This document shows, piece after piece, positions 43,876 to 51,910 of a stretch of 64,000 nt of DNA. A program made the position numbers and the translations under genes. Below the pieces are notes generated by a model, which saw only the letters and a list, made by a program, of their open reading frames with translations, did no database searches and was not told where the DNA came from. Every line of letters starts with the position of its first letter. Position 1 is the stretch's first letter. Source of the stretch: an uncultured Elusimicrobia bacterium (GTDB lineage Bacteria > Elusimicrobiota > Elusimicrobia > Elusimicrobiales > UBA9959); the NCBI GenBank assembly GCA_903879915.1, contig CAIRNJ010000048.1, positions 20,312 through 84,311 of the forward strand, given 5' to 3'.

Positions 43876-45337
43876 TTTTCCCGGCCCGGCCGTTCTCCAT
43901 CCTGATCAGGGTCTTGCGGCTGGAAAAACACCAGCCTATTATTTCCCTGAGATAGCGTCTTGAATTGGCGAATTCCATGGCGTTGGAAAGCACGGCGGTC
44001 TCTTTGCCGCTCACGAGCGAATCCGGCACCGCCAGGTGGTAGACCTTGCCCGCCGTCAGCGGGCCGGCCGCGGTCTCCACCCGCTCCAGCGCGCCGTCCT
44101 TCATGAAAAGCTTGAGGCCCGAAACGCTGAATTCCCCGGGCTGCAGGCCCGCCAGCACGTTCTCCAGGTCGTCGCCGCGGATCTTCACGAACACCACGCT
44201 GGAATCCAGCGGGAACGCGTTGTACAGGTCGGCCACCGTCACGGGGCCGCTGGAAAAACCCGCGGCGGGTTCGGAGACGCCGACGATGGCTGCGTTGGCG
44301 CGCGCCCAGGTCTTGATGCAGTCGGCCGCGAATTCGGCCACCGGGGAAACGCCGTGTTCCGTCAGCGGCAGCGGCGCGCCGAGCGTGCCGATCCGCTTCG
44401 AGAAGTGCGCCGTGGAGAAGGCCCGGTAGGCGTCGGTTATTTTCAGGACCTCCGGGTCCTGGCCGTACTTCGCCGCGTCCAGCGGCAGCAGGTCCCAGTC
44501 CAGGCCGGCCAGCTTGCCGGAGGAGGGGTCGAGGGCCAGCGTTATTCTGGCGGTCTCGGCCATTTCCAGCCCCGCCCTGACCACCCAGGAGCGGCCTACC
44601 TTGAAAGGCTTTTTCACCGCCGCGTCGTCGGTGATCACAAGGTCAACGCGCGGGACCTTGGTGAGGAACTCGCGGTAGAATTCGGTTTTCGCCTGGGTCT
44701 TGGGGTTGACGCTCAGCAGCAGCACTATGACCTTGGCCCCGCCGGCCTTCAGGTTCTTTATCGCCCGCTCTGTTTCGTAAGTTTCTTTTTCCAGCTTGTA
44801 GTTCGTGAAATACTTGGCCCGGTTCGGCTTGGCGGGGTCGGGCAGCATGATGGAAAAAAGCCCTATCTTGTGCCGCCCCGCTTCCAGCACCTGCTGGCTT
44901 GAAAAAAAATCCGGCTTGACGTTGGTTTTGAGATAAAGGTTCGAAGCTAGCAGGGGGAACCGCGCCGCCGCCGCGAGCTTCTGCAGTTCTTTGGGGGGCA
45001 GGGAGATGTCCTCCATCCCGGCCGCGGCCAGGGAATAGGGGACGGCGTTCATGCAGGCTATTGTGGACTGCCCGCGCGTAAGATAGCCTTCGGGCGTGGC
45101 TCCGAACCAGTTGCCGGCGTCCACGGCCAGCTTGGGCAGCTTCTCCTGGCCGTAGAGGCGCTTGAAAACGGCGAAGCCGCCCGTCCCGGGGCCTTTCTCC
45201 CCGGGTTTTTCCACGGCCCACAGGCGGCCCCTGGTGCGGGCGGTGGCGAAGATCACCGCCTGGTCGTTCTTCACGCAGGCCGAACACGCCAGCGCCAGCA
45301 GCGCCAGGCAGAAGTTCTTTTTGCCCGCGCGGCTCAT
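43853..45337 (-). CDS. 5'-nucleotidase-like lipoprotein or exported protein with lost metal ligands
   Basis: The 494-residue protein has an N-terminal signal (KKNFCLALLALACSAC), probably lipid-modified. It follows the two-domain plan of UshA-type 5'-nucleotidases and aligns with its neighbour. But SDVHG has become TARTRG, SGDMFQGTPEG has become DAGNWFGATPEG, VGNHDYD has become AGMEDIS, the AHLG histidine is LSVN, and LGGHNHTG is VITDDAAV. All metal-binding residues are therefore replaced. The C-terminal domain (HGVSPVAEFAADCIKTWARA, YNAFPLDSSVVFVKIRGDDL) is well kept, so it may still bind nucleotides or a partner. Its ATG overlaps the stop of the active paralogue by 1 nt (TGATG). Confidence 0.75.
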   Translation of the reverse strand: MSRAGKKNFCLALLALACSACVKNDQAVIFATARTRGRLWAVEKPGEKGPGTGGFAVFKRLYGQEKLPKLAVDAGNWFGATPEGYLTRGQSTIACMNAVPYSLAAAGMEDISLPPKELQKLAAAARFPLLASNLYLKTNVKPDFFSSQQVLEAGRHKIGLFSIMLPDPAKPNRAKYFTNYKLEKETYETERAIKNLKAGGAKVIVLLLSVNPKTQAKTEFYREFLTKVPRVDLVITDDAAVKKPFKVGRSWVVRAGLEMAETARITLALDPSSGKLAGLDWDLLPLDAAKYGQDPEVLKITDAYRAFSTAHFSKRIGTLGAPLPLTEHGVSPVAEFAADCIKTWARANAAIVGVSEPAAGFSSGPVTVADLYNAFPLDSSVVFVKIRGDDLENVLAGLQPGEFSVSGLKLFMKDGALERVETAAGPLTAGKVYHLAVPDSLVSGKETAVLSNAMEFANSRRYLREIIGWCFSSRKTLIRMENGRAGKNATTRTP

Positions 45338-46893
45338 CAGTTCGCGCGTATGATGCGGCCGCCGGCCGGGAGTTCCTTTATGGGGTTCTCCTTGATGTCT
45401 TTTATCAGCAGGTCCCTGATGGGCTGCATGGTGTCCTCCGACTTTTCAGCCTGGCCGAACACTTTGCCGCCGGTGCCGCCGGTGGTAAGGTAATTGTTGG
45501 TGGCCACCGTCAATTTTTCCCCGGGAGTTATTTCCCGGCCGTCCTTCTCGATAGTTATCATTTCATGGGCGCCGTCCGTCCCGCCCGACATTTTGACCGT
45601 CAGGCCGGAAAGCTGGAGCTTCGACCTGCCGCCGCGCAGATTGTCGGTCAGCAGCCTTACCAGCTGGTCGCCGGTCATCGTCAGCTTTACCAGCGTGTTC
45701 TCGAAAGGCATCACCTGGTAGATGTCGCGCATCTTCACCGGGCCCTTCCTCAGTTCGGCCCTGATGCCCGCCGTGTTCTGGAAAGCCGCGTCGGTCCCCG
45801 CCTGCCGGCGCATGGCGTCGGTGAACCAGTTGCCGATGTCGGAGTCCAGCCCCGCTTTCGAGGTGCCCAGGTCCACGGCGCATTCCCCCAGCGGCTTGTC
45901 CATCTCCACGTCCGCCTCGGCCTTGAAGCCCTTTATCATCGCGGTAACTTCGGAGTCCTCGCCGGTGACGTCGGTCCAGAGCGGCACGAGCTTCGCCGCG
46001 GCGCCGGTGAACTTGCCGGTGGCGTCGTCGAAGTTAAGGTCAACTTTCGTCACGTCGGTCAGGCCCCAGTAGCTTTCGCCCAGCAGCACGCCCGACGTCC
46101 TGTCAACGTAGCCGCCCAAGAGCCCGGTGTGGTTGTGCCCGCCCAGCACCACGGCCGCGCCTTCCGCGTTCCTCGCCAGCGGCACGGTGCCGTAGGCGGT
46201 CTGCTCGTCGCTCAGCGTCAGGGTCGAGATGTCCACTTTCTGGCCGCCGTAGGGCCCGCCGATGCCCAGGTGCGCCAGCACTACTATCGCGTCGGGCCTT
46301 TCTTTCCTGATCTCGGCCATCCACTTCGCGGTTTCGGCGGCTTCGTCCCCGAACACCAGGTGGCTGACGTTCGAGGGAAGGGTGGAGGTGGCGGTGTGCC
46401 TGCCCACTATGCCGAGCACGGCGATGCGTTCCCCGGCCCGCTCTACGATCACGTAAGGCTTAAGGTAGTCGGCGTGCGCGCCGGAATCTTTGTAGTAGAC
46501 GTTCGCGCCCAGGAACGGGAAGGCCGCGCTGGAAATAAGCACTTTCAGGTTGGCTTCCGTGTAGTCGTAATCGTGGTTGCCCACGTCGGCCGCGGCGTAG
46601 CCCAGCTTGTTCATCAACTGCACGCTGGCCATGCCGCGCGTGAAGTTGCCTTCGGGGGTGCCCTGGAACATGTCGCCGGAGTCCAGCAGGATGTAGGGGT
46701 TCTTCTCCGTTCTCAGCAGGGAGGACAGCGCGGCGAACCCGCCTATGGTGCGCGTGGAATTCTCGGGGTCCCATTTGGCGGGGCGGGCCGAATACCAGCC
46801 ATGGACGTCGCTGGTATGGTAAACGGAAACGGTTACCGCGCCGGCCGGGATAAAACACAGCAGGGTAAGCAAGGCCGCAAGGAAAGTTCTCAT
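45337..46893 (-). CDS. Exported 5'-nucleotidase / metallophosphatase (UshA-like), intact
   Basis: The 518-residue protein starts at 46893 after AAAGGAGCCAGC, with a signal peptide (MRTFLAALLTLLCFIPAGAV). The N-terminal calcineurin-like domain has a full set of motifs: HTSDVHGW, LLDSGDMFQGTPEG, VGNHDYDYT, VLAHLG and VLGGHNHTG. The C-terminal 5'-nucleotidase domain contains GNWFTDAMRRQAGTDAAF and VMPFENTLVKLTMTGDQLVR. Such enzymes free phosphate and nucleosides from nucleotides or nucleotide sugars in the periplasm. It heads the tight trio with a degraded paralogue and a degraded acid phosphatase. A longer frame upstream overlaps the neighbouring gene and is rejected. Confidence 0.92.
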   Translation of the reverse strand: MRTFLAALLTLLCFIPAGAVTVSVYHTSDVHGWYSARPAKWDPENSTRTIGGFAALSSLLRTEKNPYILLDSGDMFQGTPEGNFTRGMASVQLMNKLGYAAADVGNHDYDYTEANLKVLISSAAFPFLGANVYYKDSGAHADYLKPYVIVERAGERIAVLGIVGRHTATSTLPSNVSHLVFGDEAAETAKWMAEIRKERPDAIVVLAHLGIGGPYGGQKVDISTLTLSDEQTAYGTVPLARNAEGAAVVLGGHNHTGLLGGYVDRTSGVLLGESYWGLTDVTKVDLNFDDATGKFTGAAAKLVPLWTDVTGEDSEVTAMIKGFKAEADVEMDKPLGECAVDLGTSKAGLDSDIGNWFTDAMRRQAGTDAAFQNTAGIRAELRKGPVKMRDIYQVMPFENTLVKLTMTGDQLVRLLTDNLRGGRSKLQLSGLTVKMSGGTDGAHEMITIEKDGREITPGEKLTVATNNYLTTGGTGGKVFGQAEKSEDTMQPIRDLLIKDIKENPIKELPAGGRIIRAN

Positions 46894-46912
46894 GCTGGCT
46901 CCTTTGAGGGGA

Positions 46913-47452
46913 TCAGGATTCGTACAGGGCCGAGGCGCAGCGTTCGAAAGCGTCAAAAACAGCGTCCAAGCCTGAATATATACTACTAAATTTAAGGTTT
47001 TGCGGAAAATTCCCGGGCCGCGCTTCGGCCGCGGTCCGGGCCCCGCGCAGCACGCGGGAGCCCGAAGCCGCCAGGGCGCGTATCCCGGCCAGCGCCGCGG
47101 CGCGCCGCCGCGGCGAGAGCAGCCCCGGCGCCCGCAGGCAGGCGGCCTGCAGGCAGGCCAGCGCCTGCACCATTTCCGTGTCGGGCGCGGTCCTGTGCAG
47201 CGCCAGGTCGGCGAAGAACTTCTCAAGCCTGGCAGTGAAGTCGTCGGCCGCCGCCAGCGCCGCGCTCCGGGCCGGGGCCGCGGGCCCGGCGGCCCGGGCC
47301 AGGGCGAGGCCGCGCAGCCGCGGCCCGAAGAAACCGGGCGCGGAGGCGGGGGCTTTGGCCAGGCCGTCCAGCGCTTCGGCGCAGTCGTCCAGGGTCTTAA
47401 GCACGGCCCTGAGGCGCGCGTCGGTGAGATAAAGGAACAGTCTGCGTATCAT
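46913..47452 (-). CDS. Alanine-rich helical protein, function unknown
   Basis: The 179-residue protein is nearly all helix, rich in Ala, Leu and Arg (RLRAVLKTLDDCAEALDGLA, EMVQALACLQAACLRA). There is no signal peptide or membrane segment. Codon use matches its neighbours, which supports a real gene. It starts only about 17 nt after the rpsI terminator and ends 19 bp before the nucleotidase ATG, so it could be the first gene of that operon. No clear Shine-Dalgarno is seen. No family is recognised. Confidence 0.6.
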   Translation of the reverse strand: MIRRLFLYLTDARLRAVLKTLDDCAEALDGLAKAPASAPGFFGPRLRGLALARAAGPAAPARSAALAAADDFTARLEKFFADLALHRTAPDTEMVQALACLQAACLRAPGLLSPRRRAAALAGIRALAASGSRVLRGARTAAEARPGNFPQNLKFSSIYSGLDAVFDAFERCASALYES

Positions 47453-47469
47453 AGAAACCGGGCAAAAGA

Positions 47470-47500
47470 AACGCGGAAGGCTTTTAAGGCCTTCCGCGTT
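47470..47500 (-). terminator. Terminator of rplM-rpsI
   Basis: AACGCGGAAGGC / GCCTTCCGCGTT with a 7-nt loop, followed by TTCTTTTG on the minus strand, 22 bp after rpsI. Confidence 0.85.
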
Positions 47501-47521
47501 CGGCAGATCACCGGGAGGATC

Positions 47522-47920
47522 TCACCTCTTGGAGAACTGGAAGCGCTTCCTGGCTTTGGGCCGGCCGGGTTTCTTTCTTTCCACCATGCGCGAATCGCGG
47601 GTGAGGAAACCGGCTTTCTTCATGGAAGCGTGGAAGCTGTCGCCGAGGCTGGCGATAGCGCGCGCTATGCCGTGGCGTATCGCGCCGGCCTGGCTGGACA
47701 CGCCGCCGCCGACCACTTTCACCACGCAGTCGAACTTTTGGTCCTTGGCGAGGTCGAATGGGGTGTTGATCACCCAGCGCAGGCGCGGGGTGTTGCCGAA
47801 ATAGACTTCGGGGGTCTTGGAGTTGATGGTTATCTTGCCTTCTCCGCCCTGCGACATGCGCACCTGCGCCACGGAGGTCTTGCGCCTGCCGGTGGCTAGA
47901 ATAAGGTTCTTGTTTTCCAT
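47522..47920 (-). CDS. rpsI: Small-subunit ribosomal protein uS9
   Basis: The 132 residues show the N-terminal ATGRRKTSVAQVRM, VKVVGGGVSSQAGAIRHGIA and the basic C-terminal tail KKPGRPKARKRFQFSKR, whose end reaches the ribosomal P site. It follows rplM after 20 bp in the universal rplM-rpsI order. Confidence 0.97.
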   Translation of the reverse strand: MENKNLILATGRRKTSVAQVRMSQGGEGKITINSKTPEVYFGNTPRLRWVINTPFDLAKDQKFDCVVKVVGGGVSSQAGAIRHGIARAIASLGDSFHASMKKAGFLTRDSRMVERKKPGRPKARKRFQFSKR

Positions 47921-47940
47921 AGTTGTTTTCCTGTACTCGC

Positions 47941-48378
47941 TTACGCCGCTTTAGCGGCTTTGGGCATCGGGAACTGGGTCTGGGTCCCGGCGAAAATGCG
48001 GAGGCGCTTCATGCGGCCGTTGCGCAGGCGGTTGTCGTCGAGCATGCGGCGCACCGACAGCTCGAGCACGTGGGTGGGGTCGTTCTCCATCTGGCGCTTC
48101 AGCGGGATGGTCTTCGCGCCGGCGGCGTAGCCGGAGTGGCGGAAGTAGAACTTCTGTTCTATCTTGTTGCCGGTGAAGCGCAGATCTTTGGCGTTGGTGA
48201 CCACCACGAAATCCCCGCAGTCGGTGTTGTGGGCGAAATCGCGTTTATGTTTGCCCATCAGCAGTACGGCGATCTTGGTGGAGAGCCGCCCGAGTATCTG
48301 GTCCTTGGCGTCAAAAAAATGCCATTTTCTGGTTTTTTCGGCCGTATCGGCCTTGGGTAAAGTCGTTCTCTGTATCAT
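47941..48378 (-). CDS. rplM: Large-subunit ribosomal protein uL13
   Basis: With the ATG at 48378 the protein has 145 residues: RKWHFFDAKDQILGRLSTKI, LMGKHKRDFAHNTDCGDFVV and TIPLKRQMENDPTHVLELSV are L13 blocks. The end is PMPKAAKAA. A TTG start at 48396 is also possible and has GGGGAAAATT before it, whereas the ATG has no Shine-Dalgarno. The N-terminus by homology favours the ATG. Confidence 0.95.
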   Translation of the reverse strand: MIQRTTLPKADTAEKTRKWHFFDAKDQILGRLSTKIAVLLMGKHKRDFAHNTDCGDFVVVTNAKDLRFTGNKIEQKFYFRHSGYAAGAKTIPLKRQMENDPTHVLELSVRRMLDDNRLRNGRMKRLRIFAGTQTQFPMPKAAKAA

Positions 48379-48438
48379 AGTAAGGAAATGATACAAAATT
48401 TTCCCCGGGCGTGCAAAGGAGAAAAAAACGCGGGACCG

Positions 48439-50412
48439 TTATTGCCCGTTCCAGATCTTGCCGTTCTCGCAGAAGCGGTATTTTTTCGTGCCGCCTATCC
48501 CGAAGAAAGCGTTGGAGGTCCCGGTGGTCTTGATCTCGGTGTTGCCCTCGCGGTAGGATTCCACGTAGGAGGTAAGTTTCTCGTTGATCTGGTTCATGCA
48601 CGCGGAATTGCTGACGTAGCACATCAGGTAGCGCGACCGCGCCCCGTCGCTGATGAACCGCATGGATAAAGGCTTGTCGCGCAGCACTTCTTCCGGGCAG
48701 TTGGTGGCGCGCAGCAGCCAGAGGTATTCCGGCTCGGAGATCTCCCTGTAGCCTTCGCTCAGCGCCGCCGCTATGTCCTTGTTCGCCTGCAGGGCCTTGG
48801 GGTTTTCCGCCACGGTCTCGTAGAACAGCAGCCAGGTCTTGCCGCCGGCCTGCGCTTTGCGCCAGGCTTCGGCGCCTTCCGGCGTAAGGCTGCCGGCGGC
48901 GTCGAAGACGGGCTCGCCCTGCAGGTCGCGGAGCTTGAAGATCTCGCGCAGCCCTATCTTCTGCCGCTCGAAGAAAGCGATGGCGTCGCGCGTGGCGAGG
49001 AAGACGTAGGCTTTATAGCCCGCGTCGGTAAGCAGCACTTTCGTCCCGTCCGGGGTTTTCCTTTCGACGGACAGCCCTTTCGGGGATCGGGCTTTGGTCC
49101 GGACATAGTCCACCGCGCCGCTGATCTCGGCCGCCCTGAGGGCCTTGAACTTCTTTATGTCCTCCGGCTGCAGCACCAGCTTCTTCTCGTCTATGACCTT
49201 GCGCAGTTTGAGCTCCCCCATGATCTGGTCGTTGGTCAGCAGGCCGGTCTTGAGCTCCTCTGCGCGGGTCCGGGCGCCGCCGTTGGCGGGCTCCAGCTTG
49301 AGTATGGCCTCGTAGGTCTCCAGCGCCGCCTTGAAATCCGAGCGCGCTTCCAGCGCCGCGGCCAGGCCTTTCAGCGCGTTCAGGTCCGCCGGGTTCGCCG
49401 CCGCCGCCAGCCGGTACTGGGCGGTGGCTTTTGCGGTGTCGCCCAGTTTTACCCAGAGCTCGGCCGCCTTCAGGCGCAGGAAAGAGACCATGTCCCTGCG
49501 GCCGGCGTACAGGGCGGCGGCCCGCTCGTATTCTTTCACCGCTTCCTCGTATTTCCCGAGGCGCACCAGCAGCGGGGCGAGCTCGCCGGCCAGCTGGGGA
49601 TCGCCGGGCACCAGCTTCAGGCAGCCGGCGCTGAGGTCGGACGCGGCGGCCAGCTCGTCCCTGCGGACGGCGGCGCGGAACTTTTCCAGGCAGGCGGCAT
49701 AAAGGCGTTCCCTGCCCGGCGCCTCCGGCTCCGCGGCGCCGGCCTCTTTCGTTTTCCGGTCGAGCCGCTTCAGCCCGGCCGTTATCAGCGCGGCGTAATA
49801 CCTGGCGTCCATGCCCCTGGCATCGCGCGTCAGCGCCCGGGCCCGGGTATAGGACCTGCGCGCGCCCGGATAGTTGCCGGAATTCTCCAGCGCCCTGGCC
49901 AGCTGGTAATGGGCCTGGTAGCTGGCGGATGAAATTTCCGCTCCCTGTGAAAGGGCTTCCACGGCCTTGGCCTGGTTGCCGGAGGCCGCGTAGGTGAGGC
50001 CCAGCTCCCGGTACGGGGGGTAGGTGACCGGCTCGAGCTCCAGGGCCTTGCGGCAGTTGGGCAGCGCTTCCCGCGCGCGGCCCGCCGCGCGCATGGTCTT
50101 GCACAGGCCCAGGTACCAGGCGTAATCGTCGCTTTCCTTTTCGAGCTTCGCCCGCGCCATGGCGGCCAGGGCCGAGGCGTGCGCGCCGGGTTTTTCCGGC
50201 AGGAGCTCTACGGCGTAAAGGAAGAGCTCCCGGTCGGGCGGTGGCTGCTTCAGGCCCTGCATGGCTATCTCCAGCGCCCGTGACTCCGAGCCCAGCGACG
50301 CGGCTTCCCGCGCGCGGGCCAGTTCGTCCGCGGCCGGCAGCGCGGCCGGCAGCGCCAGCAGCAGCAGCCCGGCCGCCTTCAGGTGATTTTTTATTACGGC
50401 GAAGGTTTTCAT
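48439..50412 (-). CDS. Exported TPR protein with unknown C-terminal domain
   Basis: The ATG at 50412 (GGGGAACGCA upstream) opens a 657-residue protein with a signal peptide (HLKAAGLLLLALPAALPA). Residues 30-400 are TPR-like (CRKALELEPVTYPPYRELGL, AHYQLARALENSGNYPGARR, YRLAAAANPADLNALKGLAA). The C-terminal 250 residues differ: VDEKKLVLQPEDIKKFKALR-like segments are followed by a cysteine-containing part (RATNCPEEVL, YLMCYVSNSACMNQINEK, YRFCENGKIW). A double pass of the DAAGSLTPEGAEAWRKAQ type suggests a linker. The role is unknown. It follows dcd after 40 bp and leads directly into rplM. Confidence 0.8.
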   Translation of the reverse strand: MKTFAVIKNHLKAAGLLLLALPAALPAADELARAREAASLGSESRALEIAMQGLKQPPPDRELFLYAVELLPEKPGAHASALAAMARAKLEKESDDYAWYLGLCKTMRAAGRAREALPNCRKALELEPVTYPPYRELGLTYAASGNQAKAVEALSQGAEISSASYQAHYQLARALENSGNYPGARRSYTRARALTRDARGMDARYYAALITAGLKRLDRKTKEAGAAEPEAPGRERLYAACLEKFRAAVRRDELAAASDLSAGCLKLVPGDPQLAGELAPLLVRLGKYEEAVKEYERAAALYAGRRDMVSFLRLKAAELWVKLGDTAKATAQYRLAAAANPADLNALKGLAAALEARSDFKAALETYEAILKLEPANGGARTRAEELKTGLLTNDQIMGELKLRKVIDEKKLVLQPEDIKKFKALRAAEISGAVDYVRTKARSPKGLSVERKTPDGTKVLLTDAGYKAYVFLATRDAIAFFERQKIGLREIFKLRDLQGEPVFDAAGSLTPEGAEAWRKAQAGGKTWLLFYETVAENPKALQANKDIAAALSEGYREISEPEYLWLLRATNCPEEVLRDKPLSMRFISDGARSRYLMCYVSNSACMNQINEKLTSYVESYREGNTEIKTTGTSNAFFGIGGTKKYRFCENGKIWNGQ

Positions 50413-50452
50413 TGCGTTCCCCGTGCCGCGGCCCCGTGCCGCGCGCCCCAAG

Positions 50453-51016
50453 TCAATGCGGTTTCAAAATGCGGGGCAGCGTTACCCCGCGCTGCGCCTG
50501 GTACTTGCCTTTCCTGTCCTTATAGGAGGTCTCGCATTCCTGGTCGGAGCCCAGGAAGACCAGCTGGGCTATGCCCTCGTTGGAATATATTTTCGCCGGC
50601 AGGGGGGTGGTGTTGGAAATTTCCAGCGTAAGGTGCCCTTCCCATTCCGGCTCCAGCGGGGTGATGTTCACCACTATGCCGCAGCGCGCGTAAGTGCTCT
50701 TGCCGATGCACAGGCCGAGGACGCTTCTCGGGATGCGGAAATATTCCACCGAGCGGGCCAGCGCGAACGAATGGGCCGGCACGATGCAGAAGGGCGCCTT
50801 CATGTCCACGAAGGACTTGTCCTTGAATTCCTTGGGGTCCACCACGCAGTTGTGCACGTCGGTGAACACCTTGTACTCGTCGGCCACGCGGATGTCGTAA
50901 CCGTAGGAGGACAGGCCGTAGGAAACCTTTCCTTTGGCCACCAGCCCCTCCACGAACGGGGAGATCATCTTCTGTTTGCGGCACATTTCGCGGATCCAGG
51001 CGTCGGATTTAAGCAT
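50453..51016 (-). CDS. dcd: dCTP deaminase
   Basis: dCTP deaminase makes dUTP, the precursor for dTMP synthesis. The 187-residue trimeric-fold protein has the family blocks [15 protein letters not shown], the catalytic region [20 protein letters not shown] then [16 protein letters not shown], and the C-terminal [20 protein letters not shown]. The length is close to E. coli Dcd (193). The start lies 2 bp after the stop of the phytoene synthase-like gene, so the two are co-transcribed, an odd pairing. GGAGAATTTAATC precedes the ATG. Confidence 0.95.
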   Translation of the reverse strand: MLKSDAWIREMCRKQKMISPFVEGLVAKGKVSYGLSSYGYDIRVADEYKVFTDVHNCVVDPKEFKDKSFVDMKAPFCIVPAHSFALARSVEYFRIPRSVLGLCIGKSTYARCGIVVNITPLEPEWEGHLTLEISNTTPLPAKIYSNEGIAQLVFLGSDQECETSYKDRKGKYQAQRGVTLPRILKPH

Positions 51017-51018
51017 GA

Positions 51019-51846
51019 TTAAATTCTCCTGTAGTCGTTCCAGGCGCTGAACAGCGCCTTTATCTTTTCGGCGGAATTAAGGCGCAGCTTTTTTTCTTTT
51101 ACCCTGAAGCCGCGCCGCGCCAGTTTGGCCAGCAGTTCCCTGTAGAGGCCGCGCATCGCCAGCGCCCCCGCCAGCCTGCGTTTCTGCCGCGGCTCGGCTT
51201 TCGCCAGCGCGCCGGCGTAGAACTCCTCAGCCCGGGCGGCCTCGAACCGCATCAATTCTATAAAATTAGGGGTATAATTGGAACCTTCCAGGTCGCGCGG
51301 GGGCACGCCGAAACGCGCCAGGTCCTCGGCGGGCAGGTAGATCCTGCCGGCGGCGTAATCCTGCGCCGCGTCGCGCAGGATGTTGGTGAGCTGCACCGCG
51401 AAGCCCAGCTTCTCGGCCAGCAGGTCCGCGCCGGGCGCGTCGTAGCCGGATACCGCCAGGCAGGCCAGGCCCACCGCGCCGGCTACCAGGCGCATATAAT
51501 CCTCCAGCTCTGAAAAAGTGGCGTAGTTCTTTTTTGTCAGGTCCAGGCTTACCCCTTCCAGTACCAGCAGGAAATGTTCCTTCTTAAGAGGAAAGAGCCC
51601 GGCGGCCCGCGCCAGTTCGCTCTCCATCCCTCCCTGCGGCGCGCCGGCGAACACCCGCTCCACGGCCTCCCTCCAGGAGGCCAGCCGCGCGGCTTTCTCC
51701 CCGGCCGCCAGCGCCGGGTCGTCCGCTATGTCGTCCACCGCGCGGGCGTAACCGTAATAGGCGGCCAGCGCCCTGCGCTGTTCCTTATTAAGGAAAAAGA
51801 AAGCGGGTCTGAAAGTGGAGCCCGCAGCGTAAGTGGTCTTTATAAT
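51019..51846 (-). CDS. Phytoene/squalene synthase-family protein with a non-canonical start codon
   Basis: The coding frame gives about 275 residues, the normal length for HpnC, HpnD or CrtB. Both aspartate-rich motifs are present: [11 protein letters not shown] and [18 protein letters not shown]. The segment [20 protein letters not shown] before motif I is conserved and must be translated. Yet no ATG, GTG or TTG exists in frame between it and an upstream TGA (51868-51870). The only starts with a ribosome binding site (GGGGAG) are ATT at 51846 and ATA at 51843. The GTG at 51738 lies inside motif I and cannot be the start. The gene directly follows the terminator of the C11 peptidase gene and is joined to dcd. 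Confidence 0.75.
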   Translation of the reverse strand: MIKTTYAAGSTFRPAFFFLNKEQRRALAAYYGYARAVDDIADDPALAAGEKAARLASWREAVERVFAGAPQGGMESELARAAGLFPLKKEHFLLVLEGVSLDLTKKNYATFSELEDYMRLVAGAVGLACLAVSGYDAPGADLLAEKLGFAVQLTNILRDAAQDYAAGRIYLPAEDLARFGVPPRDLEGSNYTPNFIELMRFEAARAEEFYAGALAKAEPRQKRRLAGALAMRGLYRELLAKLARRGFRVKEKKLRLNSAEKIKALFSAWNDYRRI

Positions 51847-51858
51847 TACTCCCCGGTT

Positions 51859-51891
51859 AAAAAAAATTCACCGCGCCGCCGCGGTGAATTT
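51859..51891 (-). terminator. Strong terminator of the C11 peptidase gene
   Basis: Twelve-nt perfect arms AAATTCACCGCG / CGCGGTGAATTT (51864-51875, 51880-51891), a CCGC loop and eight T on the minus strand. The next gene starts about 13-16 nt further on. Confidence 0.9.
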
Positions 51892-51910
51892 AGATAGCCC
51901 GGCCGGGTCC

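Noticed and set aside
51736..51738. GTG as start of the phytoene synthase-like gene
   Set aside because: It lies inside the first aspartate-rich motif, so a protein from here would lack essential conserved sequence.
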